From Agrobacterium tumefaciens (lineage in GTDB: Bacteria > Pseudomonadota > Alphaproteobacteria > Rhizobiales > Rhizobiaceae): DNA of 64,000 nucleotides. The stretch lies in contig NZ_WJOK01000019.1 in NCBI RefSeq assembly GCF_009649785.1, positions 1 to 64,000 on the forward strand, in the 5' to 3' direction. Below, piece by piece: positions 9,246-17,448 of the stretch; within the stretch, counting starts at the first letter, position 1, and each line of letters begins with the position of its first letter. Below the pieces are notes generated by a model, which saw only the letters and a program-made list of their open reading frames with translations, did no database searches and had not been told where the DNA came from. The position numbers and the translations under genes are program-made.

Positions 9246-10661
9246 ATGAGCCTGAAATTTGGAACGAGCGGCCTTCGCGGCCTGTCTGTCGATCTGAAAG
9301 GAAAGGCCTCGGCCGTCTACGCAACGGCATTTGCAAGGCACCTTCTCACATCGGGTCAGGCAAAGGCGGGCGACCCCATTCTCGTGGCCCGCGATTTCCG
9401 CGATTCGAGCCCGGATGTTTCCGCAACCTGTATCGCCGCGCTGAAAAAAGCCGGCCTCACACCGCTCGATTGCGGCACCGTGCCGACACCGGCACTGGCG
9501 CTTTACGGACTTTCCCTCAAGGCCGGCGCGCTGATGATAACCGGTTCGCATATTCCGGCCGACCGCAACGGCATCAAGTTCTACCGCCCGGACGGCGAGA
9601 TCGACAAACAGGACGAAACTGCGATCGCCGCACTCGCAGCCGAAGTCGAGGCTGAAGGGATTAACGACGAGGCCGCAGCGGCGGACGACCATTCCGCAAT
9701 TGCAGCCGAGCTCTTTTATGAGCGCAATGCCGCACTCCTGCCGGAAAAGGCGCTGTCGGGCCTGAAGATCGGCGTTTACCAGCACAGCACGGTGGCGCGC
9801 GATCTCTTCGTCGATGTTCTCGCCCACTATGGCGCCGATGTCGTGTCGCTCGGCCGTTCCGAGACCTTCATTCCGGTCGATACCGAGGCGGTCTCCCCTG
9901 AAACGCTGGAGCTTCTCAAAAAATGGGCACCGGAACACGGCCTCGATGCCATCGTTTCCGCCGATGGTGACGGCGACCGGCCCCTGCTTGCCGATGAAAA
10001 CGGCGTGCCGCTGCGCGGCGACCTGATCGGATTGATCACGGCGAATTTTCTCGATGCCGGCGTGGTCGTCACCCCCGTCACCTCCAATTCCGGCATTGAG
10101 GCGAGCGGTTCGTTCAAGGTCATCCGCACCAGGGTCGGTTCGCCTTTCGTGATCGCCGGCATGGTGCAGGCCCTTGCCGAAGGAAACAACGGCGTCATGG
10201 GTTTCGAGGCCAATGGCGGCCTTCTGACGGCCTCCACCTTCACATTGAACGGCAAACCGCTATCGCCCCTGCCGACGCGGGACAGCTTCCTGCCCATCCT
10301 CGCCGTATTGCTTCTCTCCGCCGAGCAGAAAAAGCCGCTATCGCAGATTGCCGCCGCCTATAACCTGCCGGTCGCGGCTGCGGATCGTCTGGAAAACTTC
10401 GCACAGGAAAAAAGCGCTGCCCTGATGACGCATCTGCGCGCCTCGCGGAATAATCTCGAAACCTTCCTCGCCCCCGTGGGCACGGTCAAGGCGCTGAGCG
10501 ACATTGACGGCCTGCGCGTGGCGCTGACAGACGGCAGCACCATCCATTTCCGCCCTTCCGGCAATGCTCCGGAAATGCGCTGCTACGTCGAGGCCGCCAA
10601 TCAGGACGAAGCCGAAACGCTGCTCAGCAAGGGCCTCGATCTTATCCGCAACTTTGGATGA
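9246..10661 (+). CDS. phosphomannomutase / phosphoglucomutase family
   Basis: A 471-residue alpha-D-phosphohexomutase that interconverts 6- and 1-phosphates of mannose or glucose for nucleotide-sugar synthesis. The ATG at 9246 follows CGGAG and opens with MSLKFGTSGLRGL, the usual family N-terminus; the longer frame to 9141 is rejected. Landmarks: TGSHIPADRNGIKFY with the phosphoserine near residue 101, the metal loop ADGDGDRPL (Asp240/242/244), the sugar loop GFEANGG, and the phosphate loop RPSGNAPEMRCYVEA. Its place beside the Wzz-type gene suggests it feeds precursor into that polymer. Mannose versus glucose preference cannot be decided. Confidence 0.9.
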   Translation: MSLKFGTSGLRGLSVDLKGKASAVYATAFARHLLTSGQAKAGDPILVARDFRDSSPDVSATCIAALKKAGLTPLDCGTVPTPALALYGLSLKAGALMITGSHIPADRNGIKFYRPDGEIDKQDETAIAALAAEVEAEGINDEAAAADDHSAIAAELFYERNAALLPEKALSGLKIGVYQHSTVARDLFVDVLAHYGADVVSLGRSETFIPVDTEAVSPETLELLKKWAPEHGLDAIVSADGDGDRPLLADENGVPLRGDLIGLITANFLDAGVVVTPVTSNSGIEASGSFKVIRTRVGSPFVIAGMVQALAEGNNGVMGFEANGGLLTASTFTLNGKPLSPLPTRDSFLPILAVLLLSAEQKKPLSQIAAAYNLPVAAADRLENFAQEKSAALMTHLRASRNNLETFLAPVGTVKALSDIDGLRVALTDGSTIHFRPSGNAPEMRCYVEAANQDEAETLLSKGLDLIRNFG

Positions 10662-10796
10662 GTGGATGGCGCCGAACGCTTGAAGCGGACGGCCACCATG
10701 AATGTCCCAGTGTCGCAAATGTCGCATCCCGTCTTTGCCTGTTGCTCTTCCCGCTCCGGAAAGCGATAAGGGCCGCAGGGTTCAAGGAGGCGGGAT

Positions 10797-11198
10797 GTGA
10801 GCGGCGAGACCATTACCCTTTATGAAGCGATCGGCGGCGATGCCACAGTCAGAGCACTGACCCGGCGCTTCTACGAATTGATGGACACCCTGCCAGAGGC
10901 GGTGCATTGCCGCGCCATCCATCCAGCCGATCTTTCCGGCAGCGAAAGCAAGTTCTACGATTATCTGACCGGATATCTTGGCGGACCGCCGGTCTATGTC
11001 GAAAAACACGGCCACCCTATGTTGCGCAGGCGTCATTTCGTGGCCCCTATCGGACCCGCCGAGCGGGACGAATGGCTGCTCTGCTTTCGCCGCGCGATGG
11101 ACGAGACCATCGAGAACGCAAAGCTCCGGGACATCATCTGGGGACCGGTGGAGCGGCTGGCCTTTCACATGCAAAATCAGGAAGCGAATAACCCATGA
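10797..11198 (+). CDS. group II truncated haemoglobin
   Basis: A 133-residue 2-on-2 haemoglobin of the TrHbO type, binding oxygen or NO through haem. The start is a GTG at 10797 preceded by AAGGAGG; an overlapping ATG meets a stop at once. LYEAIGG opens the fold, GYLGGPPVYVEKHGHPMLRRRHF contains the proximal His near residue 80, and DEWLLCFRRAMDE has the Trp at the usual G8 position. The stop overlaps the start of the DUF423 gene, so the two are translationally coupled. Likely roles are oxygen/NO handling or redox chemistry at low oxygen, known for the family. Confidence 0.93.
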   Translation: MSGETITLYEAIGGDATVRALTRRFYELMDTLPEAVHCRAIHPADLSGSESKFYDYLTGYLGGPPVYVEKHGHPMLRRRHFVAPIGPAERDEWLLCFRRAMDETIENAKLRDIIWGPVERLAFHMQNQEANNP

Positions 11199-11560
11199 CG
11201 ACGGAAAGATTGCGCGCCTTGATTTTGCTGCTGGGCAGCCTTTTGGGTGCTGCCGGCGTCATGCTTGCCGCCGCCGCCACCCATACCGGCGAAACCTATA
11301 TGCTTGGCAACGCCTCGACCATGGCGCTCGCCCATGCGCCAGTGCTTGTGGCACTGCATATCGGCGCGGACCGCATCAGAACCGCCATTCCGGCAGGGCT
11401 GATTCTTGGCTTCGGCACGGCGGTTTTTGTTGGTGATCTCGTCACCAGACATTTTTCCGGTCACAGCCTGTTTCCCTACGCGGCCCCCTTGGGTGGCCTC
11501 GGCATGATCGCGGGATGGCTGGTGCTTTGCGCCGGTGCATTTTTGAAGCCGAGGGGCTAA
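11195..11560 (+). CDS. DUF423 small integral membrane protein
   Basis: A 121-residue protein with four predicted membrane helices: an N-terminal one with LILLLGSLLGAAGVMLAAAA, then about 45-60, 65-85 and 97-117. The GSLLGAAGVMLAAAATH region and the later GLGMIAGWLVL region are typical of DUF423 (YgdD type). The ATG overlaps the stop of the truncated haemoglobin gene in the sequence ATGA, so the two are co-translated. The family has no established function; the link to a haemoglobin is a context clue only. Confidence 0.85.
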   Translation: MTTERLRALILLLGSLLGAAGVMLAAAATHTGETYMLGNASTMALAHAPVLVALHIGADRIRTAIPAGLILGFGTAVFVGDLVTRHFSGHSLFPYAAPLGGLGMIAGWLVLCAGAFLKPRG

Positions 11561-11567
11561 ATCGGCA

Positions 11568-11855
11568 TCAACGCCGTTTCCAGTGAAACGACAGGATGTT
11601 GCCGCCACGTTGAGCCGCGTCACCGATTTCGAAGAACGGCTTTTCGCCCGGCTGGCGGGTGCGCAGATAGGGAAAAGCCAGCACATTGCCGCCGTCAGCT
11701 GCGGCGCGGTTGCGCCGCTCGCGTTCGCCGACGACTTCATACATCTCCGTCAGGGCCGGATCGGCGCCCTGATCGGCCATCTTGTGCAGCTCCACGCGGC
11801 AGGCCTCAGCCACCGCCTGCTCTGCATCCTTGAAATTATTGCGCTCGTCGCTCAT
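11568..11855 (-). CDS. hypothetical protein, 95 aa
   Basis: A 95-residue polar protein (MSDERNNFKDAEQAVAEACRVEL...) with a helical N-terminal half and the repeated pattern GGNVLAFPYL / GGNILSFHW in the C-terminal half. It has no signal peptide, membrane segment or family I recognise. Its start lies inside the last 20 bases of the DUF2325 gene on the same strand, so the pair probably form a coupled unit. It converges with the DUF423 gene. Confidence 0.55.
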   Translation of the reverse strand: MSDERNNFKDAEQAVAEACRVELHKMADQGADPALTEMYEVVGERERRNRAAADGGNVLAFPYLRTRQPGEKPFFEIGDAAQRGGNILSFHWKRR

Positions 11856-12261
11856 CGTTTAAGGTCCGTTCATTCATCGTCTGCAGCGCTCGCTCCAGAC
11901 TGGATTTGCTGCCATTGCGCAGCGGAATGAACGTCTTGCCGAATTTCTTGCAACCGGACTTCACCCGCAGACACGCATCGTGGCTGATACAGTCGATCGG
12001 GCAGAAAACGCAGTCGACGGAGGGAAGAACAGTGTCGATACGCGAGACCGCCTCACGCAATCCGCCATCGTGATGGATAAGCTCGGCGCCGAAATTGCTG
12101 GCGATCTGGCGAAGATGGGCAACCTGACAGTCACGGCCGCCAACATAAAGAAAGCTCTTCGGACCGGAAAGCTGCTGTTCGGCCACATCCTTTTCAGGTT
12201 GAGGCGCGCCCTTGCCCTGCTTGCCGCCGCGTTCGGCTTTCTTCTTTTCCTTGCGTGCCAT
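11836..12261 (-). CDS. DUF2325 domain protein
   Basis: A 141-residue protein. The first 35 residues are highly charged (KEKKKAERGGKQGKG) and probably disordered. The rest is a DUF2325 domain: FLYVGGRDCQVAHLRQIASNFGAELIHHDGG, then VDCVFCPIDCISHDACLRVK and a basic C-terminus. The cysteine/histidine pattern (CPIDC-SHDAC-C) could bind metal. The family is of unknown role. It is followed by the overlapping 95-residue gene. Confidence 0.8.
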   Translation of the reverse strand: MARKEKKKAERGGKQGKGAPQPEKDVAEQQLSGPKSFLYVGGRDCQVAHLRQIASNFGAELIHHDGGLREAVSRIDTVLPSVDCVFCPIDCISHDACLRVKSGCKKFGKTFIPLRNGSKSSLERALQTMNERTLNDERRAQ

Positions 12262-12413
12262 TCCCTCACCTGCCGGTTGATTTTTTCATGCCCCGACGTT
12301 CGGGATGCCGGCACCATAATAAAGATGAGTTTTGGAGTAAAGTATAAAGGTGATAATTTTCCTCATGTTTTGACATAAAGAATCGATCACATATTCGCGA
12401 TAACCTCACCAGA

Positions 12414-13055
12414 TCAGTTGTTGATCTTCAATCCACCCATGAAAAGCTGCTCCAGGTGCCGGGCTGCATCCTCAAACCGGCCTTCGCCACCGTTTTTGTC
12501 GCCCAGCACGGCCCGCACCTGCACGTCGAAATCCGCATAGTGCTGCGTGGTCGACCAGATAGAGAAAATCAGGTGATAGGGATCGCATTTCGCCATCCGT
12601 CCGGCCTTGATCCAGACACGGATTACCTCCGCCTTTTCATCCACCAGTTGCTTTAGCGGACCCTTCAGCTCATCCTCGATATGGGGCGCACCCTGGAGGA
12701 TTTCATTGGCAAACAGGCGGCTCTCGCGCGGAAAATCGCGCGACATTTCCAGCTTGCGGCGAATATAGGAGCGGATTTCGCTTTCAGGATTGCCCTCGGC
12801 ATCGAAAGCCCTGAGCGGATCCAGCCAGGTATCCAGCACCCGCTCGATCAACGCGCGATGCATCGCCTCCTTGGTGCGGAAATAATAAAGTACGTTCGGT
12901 TTCGACATGCCGGCCGCCTCGGCAATCTGGTCGATGGTGGAACCGCGAAAGCCGTTGGTGGAAAACACACTCAGCGCGGCCTCAAGAATCGCTTCCTGCT
13001 TTTCTTCCTGAATGCGGGTCCGCTTCTGTGTTTTCGCTGCGCGCGGTATGGCCAT
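12414..13055 (-). CDS. rutR: RutR-like TetR family regulator of pyrimidine catabolism
   Basis: A 213-residue TetR regulator. An N-terminal helix-turn-helix (ILEAALSVFSTNGFRGSTIDQIAEAAGMSKPNVLYYF, residues about 22-60) is followed by a C-terminal half like RutR: YIRRKLEMSRDFPRESRLFANEILQGAP and HLIFSIWSTTQHYADF, the ligand-pocket region that in E. coli RutR binds uracil or thymine. It is divergent from the catabolic operon starting at 13318, and the gap holds a 16-base palindrome matching the RutR consensus at 12 of 14 defined positions. I infer repression of the operon relieved by a pyrimidine. Confidence 0.88.
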   Translation of the reverse strand: MAIPRAAKTQKRTRIQEEKQEAILEAALSVFSTNGFRGSTIDQIAEAAGMSKPNVLYYFRTKEAMHRALIERVLDTWLDPLRAFDAEGNPESEIRSYIRRKLEMSRDFPRESRLFANEILQGAPHIEDELKGPLKQLVDEKAEVIRVWIKAGRMAKCDPYHLIFSIWSTTQHYADFDVQVRAVLGDKNGGEGRFEDAARHLEQLFMGGLKINN

Positions 13056-13192
13056 ACTCTGCTCTCTGTGTTTCTTTTCGGTGCAATTGCCGCTACAGTA
13101 TGCTTAAAAAATAATCGCCGCGTACAGTTTAGGCAAAATTAGTGCGATTCGTCACGAAAATCCCTTGCTGACGTCATGGCGAATTTGCAATG

Positions 13193-13208
13193 TTTACCAG
13201 CCGGTCAA
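13193..13208. promoter_or_regulatory. RutR-like operator
   Basis: TTTACCAGCCGGTCAA is an imperfect palindrome matching the E. coli RutR consensus TTGACCA-N2-TGGTCAA at 12 of 14 fixed positions with the right spacing. It lies 110 bases before the carbamoyl hydrolase ATG and 137 bases before the rutR-like start, in the divergent promoter, so it could serve both genes. The match is seen directly; binding is inferred. Confidence 0.7.
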
Positions 13209-13317
13209 TTTATCCACCATCGCCATCACAAGGCAATGGCTGTTATCTTAACCGGCAAAAACGGGAACGGCACAAGCTTTGCTTCGATAAAAACAAAACA
13301 GGTGAGGACGACACTTC

Positions 13318-14565
13318 ATGGCAGCGGGTAAGAACTTGACGGTCAATGGCGACCGTCTGTGGGACAGTCTGATGGACATGGCGAAAATCGGCCCCGGCAT
13401 TGCCGGCGGCAATAATCGCCGCACGCTGACGGATGAAGATGCTGAAGGCCGCAGCCTGTTCAAGCGCTGGTGCGAAGCGGCCGGCCTCACGATGGGCGTC
13501 GACAAGATGGGCACGATGTTCGCCACCCGCCCCGGCGAGGACCCGGATGCACTGCCGGTCTATATCGGCAGCCATCTCGACACCCAGCCTACCGGCGGCA
13601 AGTTCGATGGCGTTCTCGGCGTGCTGGCTGGACTGGAAGTCGTGCGAAGCCTGAACGATCTCAACATAAAGACGAAACACCCTGTTGTCGTTACCAACTG
13701 GTCCAACGAGGAAGGGGCGCGCTTTGCCCCGGCCATGCTGGCTTCCGGCGTTTTCGCCGGCATTCACGATCTCGATTACGCCTATAGCCGCACCGATACC
13801 GACGGCAAGACCTATGGCGACGAGCTGAAGCGAATCGGCTGGCTGGGTGAGGAAGAGGTGGGCGCCCGCAAGATGCACGCCTATTTCGAATATCATATCG
13901 AACAGGGGCCTATCCTCGAGGCGGAAGGCAAGCAGATCGGCGTCGTTACCCATGGTCAGGGCCTGTGGTGGCTGGAAGTCACGCTGACAGGCAAGGAAGC
14001 GCATACCGGCTCGACGCCGATGGCCATGCGCGTCAATGCTGGCCTCGCCGCCGCCCGCATCCTCGAAAAGGTGCAGGAAGTGGCGATGGCCCACCAGCCG
14101 GGCGCCGTCGCCGGCGTCGGCCAGATGATCTTCACGCCCAATTCCCGCAATGTGCTGCCCGGCAAGGTGGTTTTCACCATCGACCTCAGAACCCCCTCGC
14201 AGGCGAAACTCGACAACATGCGCGCCATCTTCGAACGCGAGGTGCCCGTTATCGCCGAAGAACTCGGCGTCGGCTGCTCAATCGAGGCCATCGGCCATTT
14301 CGATCCCGTCACCTTCGATCCGGTGCTGGTGGGCCGCGTGCGCGCTGCTGCCGAAAAGCTGGGCTACAGCCATATGGACATCATTTCCGGCGCCGGCCAT
14401 GATGCCTGCTGGACGGCAAGGGTTGCACCCTCCACCATGATCTTCTGCCCTTGCGTGGACGGTCTTTCCCACAACGAGGCGGAAGAGATTTCGCTGGAAT
14501 GGGCGGCGGCCGGCTGCGATGTGCTGCTGCATGCGGTGCTGGAAACTGCGGAGATCGTGCAATGA
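13318..14565 (+). CDS. M20-family N-carbamoyl amidohydrolase (beta-ureidopropionase / L-carbamoylase)
   Basis: A 415-residue metal-dependent hydrolase that cleaves N-carbamoyl-beta-alanine or N-carbamoyl amino acids to the amino acid, CO2 and ammonia, the last step of reductive pyrimidine breakdown. Metal ligands sit in YIGSHLDTQ, GGKFDG, NWSNEEGARF and FEYHIEQGP, and the dimer-domain substrate residues in GQMIFTPNSRNVLPG; GAGHDACW and GLSHNEAEE close the site. Its stop overlaps the dihydropyrimidinase start (ATGA). Agrobacterium has a characterised beta-alanine synthase of this family. Allantoate amidohydrolases are related, but the neighbour argues against that. Confidence 0.9.
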   Translation: MAAGKNLTVNGDRLWDSLMDMAKIGPGIAGGNNRRTLTDEDAEGRSLFKRWCEAAGLTMGVDKMGTMFATRPGEDPDALPVYIGSHLDTQPTGGKFDGVLGVLAGLEVVRSLNDLNIKTKHPVVVTNWSNEEGARFAPAMLASGVFAGIHDLDYAYSRTDTDGKTYGDELKRIGWLGEEEVGARKMHAYFEYHIEQGPILEAEGKQIGVVTHGQGLWWLEVTLTGKEAHTGSTPMAMRVNAGLAAARILEKVQEVAMAHQPGAVAGVGQMIFTPNSRNVLPGKVVFTIDLRTPSQAKLDNMRAIFEREVPVIAEELGVGCSIEAIGHFDPVTFDPVLVGRVRAAAEKLGYSHMDIISGAGHDACWTARVAPSTMIFCPCVDGLSHNEAEEISLEWAAAGCDVLLHAVLETAEIVQ

Positions 14566-16019
14566 CCGCCACCATTATCAAGAACGGCACCATCGTCACC
14601 GCCGACCTGACCTACAAGGCCGATGTTAAAATCGAAGGCGGCAAGATCACAGAGATCGGACCCGATCTGACCGGCGGCACAGTGCTCGATGCCACGGGAT
14701 GTTACGTCATGCCCGGCGGCATCGATCCGCATGTGCATCTGGAAATGCCCTTCATGGGCACATATTCCGCCGATGATTTCGAGAGTGGCACGCGTGCCGC
14801 CCTTGCCGGCGGCACGACCATGGTGGTGGATTTTTGTCTGCCCGATCCCGGCCAGTCGCTGCTCGATGCCCTGCAAAGATGGGACAACAAGGCAACGCGC
14901 GCCAACTGCGATTATTCCTTCCACATGGCCGTTACCTGGTGGGGCGAGCAGGTCTTCAACGAGATGAAGACTGTGGTTCAGGAAAAGGGCATCAATTCGT
15001 TCAAGCACTTCATGGCCTACAAGGGCGCGTTGATGGTGAATGACGACGAGATGTTCGCCTCCTTCTCGCGTTGCGCCGAGCTTGGCGCCATTCCCTTCGT
15101 TCATGCGGAAAACGGCGATATCGTCGCGCAGATGCAGGAAAAGCTGATGGCGGAAGGCAATGTCGGGCCGGAAGCGCATGCCTATTCCCGGCCGCCCTCC
15201 GTCGAAGGTGAGGCCACCAACCGCGCCATCATCATCGCCGATATGGCCGGTGCGCCGCTTTATGTCGTTCATACATCCTGCGAGCAGGCACATGAAGCCA
15301 TCCGCCGTGCGCGTCAGAACGGCATGCGCGTTTATGGCGAACCGCTGATCCAGCACCTGATCCTCGACGAAAGCGAATATGCCAATGCCGACTGGGACCA
15401 TGCTGCCCGCCGGGTCATGTCGCCACCCTTCCGCAACCGCCAGCATCAGGATAGCCTCTGGGCGGGTCTCGCCTCCGGCTCGCTGCAATGCGTGGCGACC
15501 GACCATTGCGCCTTCACCACCGACCAGAAACGCTTCGGCCTCGGTGATTTCCGCAAGATCCCCAATGGCACCGGCGGGCTGGAAGATCGCATGCCGCTGC
15601 TCTGGACCCATGGCGTGGCGACCGGTCGGCTGACGATGAACGAATTCGTCGCCGTCACCTCCACCAACATTGCGAAAATCCTCAACATCTATCCGAAAAA
15701 GGGCGCGATCCTCGTCGGCAGCGATGCCGATCTCGTCGTCTGGGATCCGGCGCGGGAAAAGACCATCCGCGCGGAAAAACAGCAATCGGCCATCGATTAC
15801 AACGTGTTCGAAGGACAGAAGGTGAAGGGCCTGCCGCGCTTCACCCTGTCGCGCGGCATCGTCAGCATCGAGGAAAGCACGGTGAAGACGCAGGAAGGTC
15901 ACGGCACGTTCGTCGCCCGTGATCCCTTTCCCGCCGTCAGCAAGGCGCTGTCCACATGGAAAGAGCTCGTCGCGCCACGCAAGGTGGAACGCAGCGGCAT
16001 CCCGGCATCGGGTGTATGA
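14562..16019 (+). CDS. hydA: dihydropyrimidinase / D-hydantoinase
   Basis: A 485-residue cyclic amidohydrolase opening dihydrouracil, dihydrothymine and 5-substituted hydantoins to N-carbamoyl products. The ATG at 14562 overlaps the previous stop (ATGA). Binuclear metal ligands are visible: GGIDPHVHLEMP, the carboxylated lysine in FKHFMAYKGAL, FVHAENGD, YVVHTSCEQAHE and CVATDHCAFTT with the catalytic Asp; FGLGDFRKIPNGTGGLEDR is the usual dihydropyrimidinase substrate loop. Length is normal. Together with the gene upstream it performs the last two steps of the reductive pyrimidine pathway; no dihydropyrimidine dehydrogenase is in the window. Confidence 0.94.
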   Translation: MTATIIKNGTIVTADLTYKADVKIEGGKITEIGPDLTGGTVLDATGCYVMPGGIDPHVHLEMPFMGTYSADDFESGTRAALAGGTTMVVDFCLPDPGQSLLDALQRWDNKATRANCDYSFHMAVTWWGEQVFNEMKTVVQEKGINSFKHFMAYKGALMVNDDEMFASFSRCAELGAIPFVHAENGDIVAQMQEKLMAEGNVGPEAHAYSRPPSVEGEATNRAIIIADMAGAPLYVVHTSCEQAHEAIRRARQNGMRVYGEPLIQHLILDESEYANADWDHAARRVMSPPFRNRQHQDSLWAGLASGSLQCVATDHCAFTTDQKRFGLGDFRKIPNGTGGLEDRMPLLWTHGVATGRLTMNEFVAVTSTNIAKILNIYPKKGAILVGSDADLVVWDPAREKTIRAEKQQSAIDYNVFEGQKVKGLPRFTLSRGIVSIEESTVKTQEGHGTFVARDPFPAVSKALSTWKELVAPRKVERSGIPASGV

Positions 16020-16459
16020 CCTTGAGCACCGATCCGAAACGCGAAATCGTCATCGCTGCCGCCGTTCTCCTGAATGCGCGGCGGCAAATGCTTGTCGTGC
16101 GCAAGCGCGGCACCACGCAATTCATGCAGCCGGGCGGCAAGATCGATCCGGGTGAAACGCCGGAGCAGGCGCTTCACCGTGAACTTGCCGAGGAAATCGG
16201 CCTCACGCTTCCTGAAAATGCCGCGCGATATGAGGGCATCTTTCGGGAGGAGGCCGCCAATGAGACAGGGGCGGAGGTCGTGGCCCATGCTTTCGTCGCC
16301 CAACTGAATATCGACGTTACCCCGCAGGCCGAGATAGAGGAGGTGCGCTGGCTCGATCTGGATGCGGCCTCCAATCTGCCGATCGCCAAACTCACGGAAA
16401 CACGTATGCTGCCGCTGGCACGCGCAGCCCTGACGGAAAGTGGAAACAAGCCACGATGA
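16016..16459 (+). CDS. NUDIX hydrolase
   Basis: A 147-residue NUDIX pyrophosphohydrolase. The ATG at 16016 overlaps the hydA stop; a frame reaching 15956 is not needed. The NUDIX box is complete: GKIDPGETPEQALHRELAEEIGL fits GX5EX7REUXEEXGU, near residues 42-64, and supplies the magnesium ligands. The substrate is unknown. It overlaps both neighbours by four bases, so it is a tightly coupled member of the pyrimidine operon, perhaps cleaning a nucleotide or coenzyme by-product (inference). Confidence 0.9.
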   Translation: MTLSTDPKREIVIAAAVLLNARRQMLVVRKRGTTQFMQPGGKIDPGETPEQALHRELAEEIGLTLPENAARYEGIFREEAANETGAEVVAHAFVAQLNIDVTPQAEIEEVRWLDLDAASNLPIAKLTETRMLPLARAALTESGNKPR

Positions 16460-17250
16460 ACCAAGCCTCGTCCTATTCCGTCGTTTCCGCCAGAAATCTC
16501 GGCCTCACCTTCGAAACCGGCGATGGCCCGGTGCACGCGCTTTCCAATGTCGATCTGGAAGTGGGCAAGGGCGAGTTCGTCTCCTTCATCGGCCCTTCCG
16601 GCTGCGGTAAGACCACGTTCCTGCGGGTGATTGCCGATCTAGAAAAGCACACATCCGGCGATATCACCGTCAATGGCACCACGCCGGAAAACGCCCGCAA
16701 GGACCGGTCGTACGGCTATGTCTTTCAGGCCGCCGCACTCTATCCGTGGCGGACCATCGAAAAGAACATTGCACTGCCGCTCGAAATCATGGGCTATACG
16801 AAGGCCGAACAGAGGGAGCGCATCGACCGCACGCTCGATCTCGTCAATCTCAGCGGTTTCAGCAAGAAATACCCATGGCAGCTTTCCGGCGGCATGCAGC
16901 AGCGCGCCTCCATCGCCCGAGCGCTGGCCTTCGATGCCGACCTGCTGTTGATGGACGAACCCTTCGGCGCGCTGGACGAGATCGTCCGCGACCATCTGAA
17001 CGAACAGCTGCTGAAACTGTGGGATACGACCGGCAAGACCATCTGCTTCGTCACCCACTCCATCCCGGAAGCCGTTTATCTCTCGACCAAGATCGTCGTG
17101 ATGTCACCACGGCCCGGCCGCGTGACGGATATCATCGAATCCACGCTGCCAAGGGAAAGGCCGCTTGAGATCAGGGAGACGCCGGAATTTCTGGCAATTG
17201 CGCATCGCGTGCGTGAGGGATTGAAGGCGGGGCATAGCTATGAGGGGTGA
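16456..17250 (+). CDS. ABC transporter ATP-binding protein, NitT/TauT type
   Basis: A 264-residue ABC ATPase energising import with the two permeases and binding protein downstream. Walker A GPSGCGKTT (near 47-55), Q-loop YVFQAAALYPW, signature LSGGMQQR, Walker B DLLLMDEPFGALDE and H-loop VTHSIPEA are all present. Sequence and neighbours place it in the nitrate/taurine/pyrimidine importer branch. Its start overlaps the NUDIX stop. A RIME-like repeat separates it from the first permease. The likely cargo is a pyrimidine or hydantoin, inferred from the operon. Confidence 0.92.
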   Translation: MNQASSYSVVSARNLGLTFETGDGPVHALSNVDLEVGKGEFVSFIGPSGCGKTTFLRVIADLEKHTSGDITVNGTTPENARKDRSYGYVFQAAALYPWRTIEKNIALPLEIMGYTKAEQRERIDRTLDLVNLSGFSKKYPWQLSGGMQQRASIARALAFDADLLLMDEPFGALDEIVRDHLNEQLLKLWDTTGKTICFVTHSIPEAVYLSTKIVVMSPRPGRVTDIIESTLPRERPLEIRETPEFLAIAHRVREGLKAGHSYEG

Positions 17251-17266
17251 GGTCAGCGCCAGCACT

Positions 17267-17423
17267 ACCCCCCTCTGCCCTGCCGGGCATCTCCCCCACA
17301 AGGGGGGAGATCGGCAAGGGGCGCACTCTCCTCTCAATTTTCGAGCCTGGAGATTGCCGAGATCTATCCACGAGTCGATCTCCCCCCTTGTGGGGGAGAT
17401 GTCCGGCAGGACAGAGGCGGGTA
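17267..17423. repeat. RIME-like palindromic repeat, copy A
   Basis: About 157 bases. The left arm (CCCTCTGCCCTGCCGGGCAT) returns as a near-complement in the right arm (GGGGGAGATGTCCGGCAGGA), and each arm also contains a smaller hairpin CCCCACAAGGGGGG. It lies between the ATPase and first permease genes of the pyrimidine importer. The layout matches rhizobial intergenic mosaic (RIME-type) elements. Three more copies occur in the window. Confidence 0.8.
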
Positions 17424-17448
17424 ACTCCCATCAACCGAGGGCGCCGCA

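Noticed and set aside
14364..15902. A 512-codon frame antisense to hydA
   Set aside because: A shadow caused by GC-rich third positions; the sense gene has complete catalytic motifs.
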